Shown piece by piece: positions 46,910 through 57,394 of a stretch of DNA of 64,000 nt; the first letter of the stretch is position 1; every line of letters starts with the position of its first letter. This stretch comes from Petrolisthes cinctipes. Taxonomy: Eukaryota > Arthropoda > Malacostraca > Decapoda > Porcellanidae. The DNA is taken from contig JAWQEG010000475.1 in assembly GCA_033782935.1 (NCBI GenBank), positions 109,501 through 173,500 on the forward strand. Direction: 5' to 3'. The notes beneath the pieces are model-generated. The model was given only the letters and a program-made list of their open reading frames with translations. It was not told the origin of the DNA and searched no databases. Made by a program: the position numbers and the translations under genes.

Positions 46910-47262
46910 GTCAAGTGGGCGAGGTGTGGTGACAGGATGGGAGTGTTATGTTACTCGTGTTACGGTGTTACAACAGTATTATAATGTGTTAATATTGATG
47001 TCAGTGAAGGGTGGGTGGTGTGGTGACAGGATGGGTGTGTTATGTATGTGTACTGTACACTTGAAGAATGTTACTCGTGTTATGGTGTTACAACAGTATT
47101 ATAATGTGTTAATATTGATATCAGTGAAGGGCGGGTGGTGTGGTGACAGGATGGGAGTGTTATGTATATGTACACTTGAAGAATGTTACTCGTGTTATGG
47201 TGTTACAACAGTATTAGGACCTATAATAGTATCAAGGGACGTGGTGTGGTGACAGGGTGAGT
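46910..47262. repeat. ~105-bp tandem repeat, 3 copies (B2)
   Basis: Same unit as 30170-30745, with fewer copies. Confidence 0.85.
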
Positions 47263-47876
47263 GTTGACAGTCAACAACAAGTCATTTTGTCATTGTACGC
47301 AAATTAATAGTTTTATTTCAATTCTCATATGAATGACATTCGCTTAGAGTTTCTTTTAACTTATCAATTAATTAAAAGAATTATTATTTCATTCCCTTTT
47401 TTCTTGAGCAAAAAAGCGAACAATTGGTGAGTTTTGCCTGAACGGACCAGCTTATGCAGGCCGCCGGACAGGCTGGCCTGTGTGTGTATGAGTCCCAGTC
47501 CATTCCTTCCTTCATAACATTACCATTGTAAAGTTAAAAATGTTCTTGTGTCCATATATTCACCTCTATGTAACTCGACTATAAGAATGTTTGTGGCCAT
47601 TATACACATCTCTGTTTATATACAATAATAATTACTGTAATCCATTCCTTCCTTCATAACATTACCATTGTAAAGTAAAAAATGTTATTGTGTCCATATA
47701 TTCACCTCTATGTAACTCTACTATAACGATCATTGTTGTTCAGTCTTTGTGGCCATTATACACATCTCTATGTTTATATACAATAATGGTTAGGCTAAAG
47801 TTTTCCATTCCTTCCTTCATTTCCTTACCATTGAAAAGTTAAAAGTGTTCTTGTAGCAATATCTTTACCAAACGTA
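47263..47876. repeat. B-unit tail (B2)
   Basis: Copy of 30746-31500 with two CATTCCTTCCTTCATAACAT segments plus a third altered one. The first MITE of the pair is missing: the sequence jumps from ATATCTTTAC to CAAACGTACAGCC. Confidence 0.75.
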
Positions 47877-48085
47877 CAGCCACAATCAAATATCCACCGA
47901 CACTTACCTTCCATCGTAGTAAATATCTTGGTAATAAAGAACCTCACGTATATAATTTTGCAGCACTCATAATAATAATTGAGGGGGTTGAGTAGACGTA
48001 AGGTGTTGTATGATGATATTTCGATATGATACTGATTATTTTGCACGATGGAAGAAAAGTGTCTGTGGTTATTTGATTGTGGCTG
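47877..48085. mobile_element. TA-flanked MITE, single copy (B2)
   Basis: Counterpart of 31779-31987. Confidence 0.75.
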
Positions 48086-48666
48086 TACACCGTGTATGTG
48101 TTGGTAGCATTATAATTATGACCTTGAACCAGGAGGGTACAGTCTGTTACAGCAACACCACAATTGTCCACACATTTTTATTTTAATATAATTTCACATT
48201 CTAAAATATTTCCCCTCATAATAGTTTATTTTATTTTATTTACCAGTTATTTAAAAGGATTATTATTTAATTCTCTTATTGAACAATACAGCAAACACTT
48301 GTCATATATTTGGTACATATAATATTAGGATTACGAATACAACATAGATTGAAAAAAAATAATTTTATTTTAAATACGATAATACAACATTATTTATTAT
48401 GAACACTATTAAATATCATAAGTCCTCTTTGTTAAAAATACAATTATAATAAACTCATTAAACTAAGAACACAAATAACAATAAATATTTGGGTAATAGA
48501 TACAATAAATATACAAACCAAATTATTACATTATAATAAAATAAAATTAATATAATGTTTCCTCAATACAATACTACATTACAGAGCTACTGTATTACTA
48601 CTATTAATATTTACATGTTTATAAAATAAAAACAGTATTATAAATTAAAAGTAAAATAATGTGTCC

Positions 48667-49819
48667 TCAGTATGATACTTCTGCAAATCGTTTATTATAT
48701 TGTTTTCTTTTTTTGGCTCTTCCTGTCTTTGGTTTCTTCTTTTCAGTCTTTAGTATTTTTGGGGTTTGGTTTTTGACTTTACCAGCACGGGACAGTGAGC
48801 CGTGAACTTTACCTCCCTTCAGTGATACATTAACATCAATAATTACTGAGGTTAAAGTTGACAAAAGTTGATTATCATTATTTAGTAATACTCCAGATGC
48901 ATATAATTTAATATCATTAATTGGTATATAATCAACTTGACTGATAAATGTTCGTATGTGAGCCACTGTATGTCCTTGATATATGTCAAAAACGTGAGTC
49001 CCTAGAGAAGAACGAAGTAATAATTGCATCTGTAGTCTCTTGTTGGTATTGTTGTCATTAAGAGCCATTCTGTGGAAGAAAATAACAATTAATATACAAG
49101 TAAATACAATGAATGATATGTATTAATAGTGAAGAGGTATATAATTATAATTAATACAATGAACAGCTGTATAATATTGTATTAATAGTGAAGAGGTATA
49201 TAATTATAATTAATACAATGAACAGCTGTATAATATTGTATTAATAGTGAAGAGGTATATAATTATAATTAATTAATATACAACAGCTGTATAATATTGT
49301 ATTAATTAATAGTGCAGGAACACAGTAATAATAAATTAATATATATTATATAATTATATAAAGTTTGGGTGATAAACATATCTTTCGTTAACTATTGTTA
49401 TAGTCACTTGGTAACTTTTCATAATTTATTCTTATTTTCTATTAATTCTTGTTATATTATTATATCAAATTGGTTTAATTACTTATTTAATGATAGTTAT
49501 AACAACAAGTTATATGGTTGTTGTAGTCACTAAGTAACTTTTCATAATTAGTCTTATTTTCTATTAATTATTGTTATATTATTATACTGTATCCAATTGG
49601 TTTAATTACTTATTTAATGATAGTTATATGGTTGTTGAAGTCACTTGGTAACTTTTCATAATATATTCTTATTTTCTATTAATTCTTGTTATATTATTAT
49701 ATCCAATTGGTTTAATTAGTTATTTAATAATAGTTATATGGTTGTTACCTGTTAATGTTGGTTTGTGTTGTCAAATGGTAGTAGGGTTTATGGGAGTACA
49801 TTTGTGTATGTCTCACCAT
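48667..49819 (-). CDS. FAU: FAU-like (FUBI-eS30 fusion), copy A4 with longer C-terminus
   Basis: Exons 49819-49749 and 49069-48667. 157 aa if exon 1 is translated. Differs from A1-A3 at the end: where they read ...KRFA-stop (TAA), A4 has GAA and continues EVSY before TGA. One substitution in the eS30 part (ILKTEKKK for ILKNEKKK). The intron is 679 bp, with a 3-copy minisatellite plus a separate ~125-bp triplication. The four extra residues do not resemble the usual eS30 tail. Confidence 0.78.
49095..49310. repeat. 59-bp intronic minisatellite, ~3 copies (A4)
   Basis: Same unit as A1. Confidence 0.88.
49385..49735. repeat. ~125-bp triplication in the A4 intron
   Basis: Three copies of the segment with GTCACTTGGTAACTTTTCAT and CCAATTGGTTTAATTA. 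A1-A3 have one copy. The triplication lies between the minisatellite and the donor, so splice sites are untouched. Confidence 0.8.
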
Positions 49820-49863
49820 ATCAGAGTTGTAGTATGCAATGAGTCAACACACCTTGTACACTT

Positions 49864-50055
49864 CCTTATATACCTTTGACAGCAGCAGTCACGTGACTAA
49901 CAACCAATCAACGTGAAGTATTTAAAATTTCATATTTCCTCCCCAACCAATCAGATGCAAGGATTTTCATTTTAAATTTTCATAATTCGTCGTGTGACCA
50001 ATGAGGTTCAAGAGTTTGAGTAGGCTATGAATGACGGACTGTGATTGGTCAATAT
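49864..50055 (-). promoter_or_regulatory. Promoter of the A4 FAU-like gene
   Basis: TATATAA at 49872-49866, GTCACGTGAC, and four CCAAT/ATTGG boxes as in A3. Confidence 0.67.
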
Positions 50056-50524
50056 GACATTGATCTTAAATAAATATAATATTATATTACATTATATATA
50101 TAGATAAGTGCCAAAAATGTTAATTTGTATTGAGATGATACACTAATTCAATTATAATTGTTATTTGAATATTAAGTAATTCAAAGTTATAATTACTCAT
50201 CATTCATTAGAATAATCAAGTTGAAACACGATTATCAACCAAAAATTCTCCATTTTGTTATGACGTATTTTATCAATACTTTTAGGCTGTATATCGTTTG
50301 CTTTGATTTAAAATATTAATATTGTGGTCTATGTTATTTGAAATATGATGATATATATGATAATAATATAATTATAAGCCAAAGTAACAATTACAACTAA
50401 TTATTCATTAGGATAATCAAGTTGCAACATGATTATCCACCAAAATTTTTCTTCCACCTTCCATCTTAAAATATATATAAGGTATATATATTGAAGTTGT
50501 GTATATTTTGTGGTGACATATATG

Positions 50525-51153
50525 TCTATAATAAATATAAAAATTCGAATTGCGTACAAAAAACAATTTAGATAATAACAAATTATAATAAAACTTATAG
50601 CCTAGCTGACATATACAGTGTGTATCGCGATGTATAGCATTAACTTACACCAGAGATATAAAATATAATTTTGTGTATATTTTGTTGTATAAAGTATGCT
50701 GTGTGTGATCTCAGTAAAGTACAATGAATACTGATAAAAACTATTTTAACTTGTGTTGTCAAATGGAGGGAATGGAAGCCTAATATGTTTTCGGACCAAA
50801 GAGGCCTTATTTATTTCATCTTAATAAATTTTATCATGATTGCAATATTTATGTGATGTTCTATAACGTACATGGAATCATATTTTCAATGCAGAGGGAT
50901 AATACCAGGCGTGTATAAGAAGAAAATCCATGAAATGTAGGGAAATGCTGAGGCTTGCATAAGTTGCAGGTAGAGTTTACCTAACCTCAAAAAGACATTA
51001 TTCATATTTCGTCTAATATTATTTATAGGGGCCTGGTATTATCATTCTGCATTGAAAATATGATTCAATGTACGTTATATAACATCACATAAATATTGCA
51101 ATCATGATAAAATTTATTAAGATGAAAATATTTTAATAAATAAGGCCTCTTTG
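50525..51153. repeat. Inverted-repeat/loop element (A4, orientation 1, right arm truncated)
   Basis: Left arm 50633-50910, loop 50911-51030 (about 120 bp), right arm 51031-51153 only. The right arm breaks at CTCTTTGG and joins CCGGATGACAG, which lies after the 92-bp repeat in A1. The loop has about 18 extra bases (CCTCAAAAAGACATTATTCA) also found in the half element at 55481. Confidence 0.82.
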
Positions 51154-51192
51154 GCCGGATGACAGTAATTTGTCCGGATTGACCTGCCAACT

Positions 51193-51800
51193 ATGTGTGT
51201 GTGTGTGTGTGTGTGTATACCATACGTTCAGGTCAGGCCTCGCCTCAAGTTGTCCTTCACTATATACTTGGGTTTATTTATTTGACACATAAACTTACAA
51301 ATTTTGGAGTGTAACCCTCAACACCGTAAATATACATAATTTTCCATTAATTACAAGGACGATAAATGACAAAGACCTCCAGGACATCTCCAATATCCGA
51401 CCACAGATTGGTGTTAACATGACGGTAATACCATGTATATATTATACTGTTAATTAATATTTTGTACATGACTGTGTGTGTGTGTGTGTGTGTGTATGGC
51501 TGGCTGTAGCCACGGTAGATGTTTGTAACTATACATAATTATACCATAACAATGGACATTACAATTAATACACCTACTGTATGTTATATTATAATAGAAT
51601 ATAAAACTAATATGATATCATTACTTATCATAATATATGATAAACTAATATAGTGTAGCCTATATGACAATAACGTAATCATGTTTATTGTTATTGTAAT
51701 TAATGCAATGTAAAATGTAATGTTAGTATAATTATATAATATTCTTCCATAAGTTGATACCAATGTAAATATTATATCCAGATTAAGGAAACATAATTAA
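51193..51800. other. Spacer with two (GT)n tracts (A4)
   Basis: Counterpart of 14125-14704. No gene seen. Confidence 0.6.
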
Positions 51801-51804
51801 TATT

Positions 51805-52160
51805 ACTACCGGGTACTGGATATGTGAACCAAGAAAGCTGTCAATGACAAACTGTTTAATGACTAAAGTAACTCACATTATCAGCTCTAAGATATTAAGA
51901 TATTATTTCCTTTGTTAGGTTTAATAATTAAATAAGACCACAGTATAGTAACTCACATTATCTGCTCTAAGATATTAAGATATTATTTCCTTTGTTTGGT
52001 TTAATAATTAAATAAGACCACAGTACAGTAACTCACATTATCTGCTCTAAGATATTAAGATATTATTTCCTTTGTTAGGTTTAATAATTAAATAAGACCA
52101 CAGTATAGTAACTCACATTATCTGCTCTAAGATAGGCCTATAAGATATATTTCCTTTGTT
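51805..52160. repeat. ~75-bp tandem repeat block (A4)
   Basis: One GTGAACCAAGAAAGCTGT unit and four CAGTAACTCACATTATCTGC units. Confidence 0.8.
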
Positions 52161-52457
52161 AGGCTTAATAATTTAATAAGGTCAAAACGGGAATAGAAAT
52201 ATTACCAAACATAATCAAAGTTAGGTTATAATTCGTTGGTTTGGTTAGGTTGGATTTAATGGTGGAGGTTTATTTGACTTAATCTTTAAAATGCTTTGTG
52301 TTTGTTTTAGGTAACTGAGTTTATCAAATATTAATGAGAAGTGTATAAATGGTTTTATAAAGCGGTGTAAGAGAGAATCAAGCCTTGTTACTAAACTAGA
52401 CTATTGGGTACATATTGTTACTATTATTACAGTACAGTACATGTTACCATTATACTG

Positions 52458-54052
52458 TTAGGATATGATAACCTACTTATTGTTATTCTCACTAAGTTAC
52501 AAATTACATCATGTATAGTATAGGTGATTTATTATATGCCTACCAAACCAATATTAACCAATACCACTGAATTACATTGGTTATGGTAGTAATTATTGTA
52601 TTGTGGTTATACAGACCTCGTGTTATTATACCCAACAAATTATATATATATATTATGAGAAAATGTCTTTCACCATAACCTTGAAAAGTTACATTTGTCC
52701 TTGTGGCAATACATACCTCTATATCCCTCTACAATAAGGATTAATATTGTCCATACATTGACCTCTATATCCCTCTACAATAAGGATTAATATTGTCCAT
52801 ACATTGACCTCTATATCCCTCTACAATAAGGATTAATATTGTCCATACATTGACCTCTATATCCCTCTACAATAAGGATTAATATTGTCCATACATTGAC
52901 CTCTATATCCCTCTACATTTAGACTACAGGGAAGAGTCTTAGAGGGTGTACTGTACACATCATGCTGTTTGTTGATTGGTTATGAATATAACACATCATT
53001 ATGATATTTAATACACTATTGGTTGGAAGAGAGATACAGGGAGGAGCCACAAAGGATGTAAACACCTTACTGTTTGTTGATTGGTTATGTATATACCGGT
53101 AACACATCATTATAATACTTTAATACACTATTGGTTGGAAGAGAGATACAGGGAGGAGCCACAAAGGATGTAAACACCTTACTGTTTGTTGATTGGTTAT
53201 GAATATAACACATCATTATATTATTTAATATACTATTGGTTGGAAGAGAGATACAGGGAGAAGCCACAAAGGATGTAAACACCTTACTGTTTGTTGATTG
53301 GTTATGAATATAATCACACAAACACTTCTCAACTTTCAAGGTCAGGGTTATAAAAGAAGGGATGGTCAACTACAACCCTTATTGTAGACGGACATAGAGG
53401 TGAATGTATGACTAGAGTGTTACGACAATTTAATCCTTATTGTAGAGGAACATAGCGGTGATTATATGACTAGAAAGTTTGGACAATATTAATCCTTATT
53501 GTAGAGGGATATAGAGGTGAATGTATGGACAATATTAATCCTTATTGTAGAGGGATATAGAGGTCAATGTATGGACAATATTAATCCTTATTGTAGAGGG
53601 ATATAGAGGTCAATGTATGGACAATATTAATCCTTATTGTAGAGGGATATAGAGGTCAATGTATGGACAATATTAATCCTTATTGTAGAGGGATATAGAG
53701 GTCAATGTATGGACAATATTAATCCTTATTGTAGAGGGATATAGAGGTCAATGTATGGACAATATTAATCCTTATTGTAGAGGGATATAGAGGTATGTAT
53801 TGCCACAAGGACAAATGTAACTTTTCAAGGTTATGGTGAAAGACATTTTCTCATAATATATATATATAATTTGTTGGGTATAATAACACGAGGTCTGTAT
53901 AACCACAATACAATAATTACTACCATAACCAATGTAATTCAGTGGTATTGGTTAATATTGGTTTGGTAGGCATATAATAAATCACCTATACTATACATGA
54001 TGTAATTTGTAACTTAGTGAGAATAACAATAAGTAGGTTATCATATTCTAAC
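52458..54052. repeat. Large foldback (1.6 kb) with minisatellite-bearing arms
   Basis: Left arm 52458-52919 and right arm about 53520-54052 are inverted copies: TAACCTACTTATTGTTATTC on the left, GAATAACAATAAGTAGGTTA on the right, then matching all the way inward. Both arms contain 46-bp tandem units (CCTCTACAATAAGGATTAAT), about 4.5 on the left and 6 on the right, in opposite orientation. The spacer holds ~118-bp repeats with paired ATTGGTT boxes. No protein is encoded. This is either a foldback transposon or a palindrome formed by inverted duplication during array breakage. Confidence 0.82.
52920..53380 (+). promoter_or_regulatory. ATTGG-box repeat array ending in a TATA-like box (foldback centre)
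   Basis: Four ~118-bp units, each with TGTTGATTGGTTATGAATAT and ACTATTGGTTGGAAGAGAGA, i.e. two CCAAT-type boxes about 55 bp apart. After the last unit comes GGTTATAAAAGAAGG (TATA-like at 53348-53355, plus strand). The layout looks like a promoter, but no ORF follows within the right arm, so function is uncertain. Related boxes flank the C-rich minisatellites of the A units in inverted orientation. Confidence 0.4.
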
Positions 54053-55069
54053 AAGAGTATAACATAAGTTGATATAATGGGAACATGTACTGTACTGTAG
54101 TAATAATAACAATAAGTCGGTTATCCTATCCTAACAGAATATAACATAGGTTGATTTATATTAAGGTAACATGTACTGTACTGTAGTCATAGTAAAAATA
54201 TATACTTGGTTCATTATTTATAAGCCACTCTAACACTGTCAAACCAACTTGACTCCACTTTCTCCGTGGCCAGGGCACCGGTACAGCCACCCCTCCCCCT
54301 CCTGCCCCAACCCCCTTATTTAATTTTTTCTTTGTTTATTGTTGAAATTAATAACAATACCGTGTCATACTACGCAATTAATGCAATAAACATGTAAACA
54401 ACAATATTATAATGCTTTTTGGCACAAGTACAGAGCCGTTTCAATAACCATTAATTAAAGTGAGCTGGCTAGTAACGGAGGAAAGGAGGGAGAGAAGGTG
54501 AAGGAAGAAGTGGTTACTCCTTTGTGTGTGTCTTATTAGTACTTCAGTTATCACTGTAGGTCCATTTAGCCGTTATTATTATTGAAATGTTGGTATACAT
54601 TCACTATTAGGTTTCTCTCGTGGCTATGAAGCATGTGTGGTCTGCCTAATGTACTGCTTTATAGCCGAGAGTGTGTGATCCATCTCTCAAGACTGGCAGA
54701 CGACTCAAGTGACAAGTGACAGACTAAGATTAAAATTGCCGGTGTCTTCAAACCTTGGCTATATTCCTTCATAAAACCAGCCCAATATCCAGCCCAAACT
54801 AGCCCAAACATTCAACCATATAACCAATTTAGTGCTTAGTACTGCATTAATTATATTGACATTTAATCCAATTAATATAAATAATATTTTATAATACCTG
54901 TCAAGTACTGTAATATCATAGAAGTAACCCTACAACATCACATACATATCCCAGTTTGTATAAGTAACTAGCCATATTGGGCGTGAAAATATCTTTATAA
55001 AGCAACACTGTTCAATGGAGAGAAAAACGGTTTAAAATTCAAATTACTATACATTGTAGAGTAGAATTG
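54053..55069. other. Intergenic, decayed array flank
   Basis: TTAAGGTAACATGTACTGTA (54163) recurs at 58511. A pyrimidine-rich patch lies at 54280-54330. No gene recognised. Confidence 0.5.
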
Positions 55070-55330
55070 TTTTGTGTGTATGTGTGTGTGTGTGTGTTAT
55101 TTGGGGTTAACATTTATCGACTACATAATGGTTATTACGGCGATATATTTATACTGTAGAGTGTGTGTGTGTGTGTGTGTGTTATTTGGGGTTAACATCT
55201 ATCGACTACATAATGGTTATTACGGCGATATATTTATACTGTAGAGTGTGTGTTATTTGGGGTTACCATCTATCGACTACATAATGGTTATTAAGGTGAT
55301 ATATTTATAGAGTGATAGAGTTTGTATCCT
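55070..55330. repeat. ~88-bp tandem repeat with (GT)n, 3 copies
   Basis: The unit contains GTTATTTGGGGTTAACATCT and GGTTATTACGGCGATATATT with a (GT)n that shortens from copy to copy. Confidence 0.82.
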
Positions 55331-55480
55331 ATATGTGGTTAAGGCGATATATTTATAGTGATAGAATGTGTATATGTGAAGTGTTGGTGTGTGTATGTTA
55401 GGTGTTCTTCTCGTGTGTGATGTGGTTGGTAGGCAAGGCAGGACTCAGGAGGTCTGTGTTGTGATGACCATTTATAATAA

Positions 55481-55887
55481 TATTAAATAATATTAGACGA
55501 AATATGATTAATATCTTTTGGAGGTTAGGTAAACTCTACCTGCAACTTATGCAAGCCTCAGCATTTCCCTACATTTCACTGATTTTCTTCTTATACAGGC
55601 CTGGTATTATCCCTCTGCATTGAAAATATGATTCCATGTACGTTATAGAACATCACATAAATATTGCAATCATAATAAAACTTATTAAGATGAAATAAAT
55701 AAGGCCTCTTTGGTCCGAAAACATATTAGGCTACCACTCCCTCCGATGCTCACCGCCAATTGACAACACAAGTTAAAATAGTTTTTATCAGTATTCATTG
55801 TACTTTACTGAGGTCACATACAGCATACTTTATAGAACAAAATATACTCAAAATTATATTTTATATCTGGTGTAAGTTAATGCTATA
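55481..55887. repeat. Half copy of the inverted-repeat/loop element
   Basis: Loop (55481-55598, orientation 2, with the longer A4-type loop) followed by the right arm (55599-55887, from GCCTGGTATTATCCCTCTGC to TAATGCTATACG). The left arm and direct repeats are missing. The arm has an insert (GATGCTCACCGCC) and substitutions, so it is an older copy. Confidence 0.78.
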
Positions 55888-56740
55888 CGTCGTGATACAC
55901 CCTGTATACTGGCTCCTAAAGCGACGTGTCCAAACTTCTTATATCTCAGATATTTTGATCTATTTTACCTTAAATAAAGTATCTGACACGTTATCATGTT
56001 TTTAATATAACAAATATTATTATATAATTGCCAAATGACAAGCGAAAACTGTGTAAAGTAGGGAAAATACGGCTGGTTGTTCATTAGGCTACGGAGGTGC
56101 TGTATCGTTCGAATCCATTCATTTTAGGTCAAGGTACACCGTAAATATAAATTAAGCAAAGTTAAAGCATGTTATTTTTTTGTAATTTTGATTATTTTTT
56201 AACAAGATTCAATACAATTTGAAAATCTAAAGCCTGCAATAGCCTCGAGAAGTAACTAAAGAAGTTAAGGATAAGGACCAAGTCAGAGCTACGACGGAAG
56301 AACGAACACAGTGTTGGCGGGAAGACCAACACCACCTCTCTCTCCCGTCGGCTAGCTTAGTACCTTCTAACTTTTTACTTTATTTAGGTATTAGTTTCTT
56401 TGTTTGTAGGTGTGTCACCGTGTTGGAACAAAGAGGTATCAGAGGTCCGGGTTCACAGTACTTTCTTGTTATTTGTCATAACAGTAACGACGAGAACAAT
56501 ACAGCAGTAGGATCTTAAATAGGGTGTGTGTGTGTGAAGTGTACGTCAAGGTGTCTACTAGCTTTATTTTCTTTTTTCTCTCTCTTTCCTTCCTTCCCTT
56601 CTATTGTTGGTTTTGTTGTTGGCAATAATTGAGTTGTATCGGGAACTGGTGTCGGTGTCTTGAGTGTCCTCCTCTGTTTCGGGGTCTTGTTAGGAAGGCT
56701 TAGGTGGTAATGATGGTGGAGCCTTCCCGCTGTTCACCAT
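55888..56740. other. Non-repetitive stretch, no gene recognised
   Basis: Less AT-biased than the array. Contains a T-rich patch at about 56570-56610. I see no convincing ORF or splice-linked exons on either strand. Confidence 0.4.
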
Positions 56741-56769
56741 GTTGAGTGGACGAGGCAACATTAGGCTAC

Positions 56770-56905
56770 CCGGCGACGGGTGTGGACCATGGAGCTATAT
56801 ACCTATATGGCCTTGCTATATGGTGTGGACCATGGAGCTATAGGCTATACCTATATGGCTTTGCTATATACTATCTCCAGGCTCCATGGTGTGGACAGTG
56901 TGCCG
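56770..56905. repeat. Short tandem repeat, 3 imperfect copies
   Basis: Units around GTGTGGACCATGGAGCTATA and CCTATATGGCCTTGCTATAT. Non-coding as far as can be seen. Confidence 0.6.
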
Positions 56906-56932
56906 GGGTCAAGGTGTGTGTAGGTCGTGGGT

Positions 56933-57334
56933 TTAGCCAGGCCTACTGCCTCGTTTCTTGGTGGTGGTGGTGGTAGTTGTGGTGGTTCGTTGTAGATCAG
57001 GAGAAATGGCTAATGGTGGTAAGCCATTTCTCCTGAAGATGATCAGGAGGAGGTCAGAGATACGACCCATCCTTTCAGCAGCTAAGGCAACAGCAGTCTT
57101 GGTACAGACGGTGATGATGTCTGCCTGCTGCTGCTGTCCCTGCAATGGTTGAGCGTCGGTCGTCTTCCCTTCACGGGCATGGAGTGAACCGAGGACTTTA
57201 CCACCATCAAGTCCGGTTACTTTGGTAACTTCCACTCCCTTCCTCCCTTCCTCCACAGTGAAGGACATCTCTCCATCCCTCAGTGATGGTGATAAGGTGG
57301 TGGCAACAGAGAGAAGGATGTCCTTCCTGTGGAC
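56933..57334 (-). CDS. Isolated open frame, possible exon of unknown gene
   Basis: 402 nt open between two stops. An ATG at 57268 gives 111 aa (MSFTVEEGRKGVEVTKV...). The frame is also open upstream to a CACAG at about 57331 that could be an acceptor. Composition is GC-richer and codon use more gene-like than anything near it. It includes GLDGGKVLGSL, a Gln run and AVALAAERMGRISDLLLIIF. No known domain recognised. The C-terminal Thr run comes from a (TGG)n-like tract. The GGKVxGSL words echo the FUBI-eS30 junction, but the rest does not match, so this is probably coincidence. Confidence 0.35.
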   Translation of the reverse strand, partial: VHRKDILLSVATTLSPSLRDGEMSFTVEEGRKGVEVTKVTGLDGGKVLGSLHAREGKTTDAQPLQGQQQQADIITVCTKTAVALAAERMGRISDLLLIIFRRNGLPPLAISPDLQRTTTTTTTTTKKRGSRPG

Positions 57335-57394
57335 TCAGTAGTCTTTGTTGTTACTCGTCACAAAGCCATAACCCTTGTAGTTTCCTGATTGGCT

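Larger units (their letters stand above)
42811..48190. repeat. Segmental duplication unit B2
   Basis: Second full B unit, near-identical to B1 with repeat-number differences and one fewer MITE in its tail. Confidence 0.9.
48191..52440. repeat. Segmental duplication unit A4 (3'-truncated)
   Basis: Starts like the other A units. The right arm of the loop element is cut short, with deletion of the 92-bp repeat. Near 52440, at ACAGTACAGTACATGTTA, it passes into a foldback, so the C-rich and 46-bp minisatellites are absent. Confidence 0.88.

Noticed and set aside
52919..53369. 63- and 94-codon minus-strand ORFs with repeating IHNQSTNSKVFTSFVA
   Set aside because: Translation of the ~118-bp ATTGG-box repeat. 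The repeat length makes the frame shift between units.
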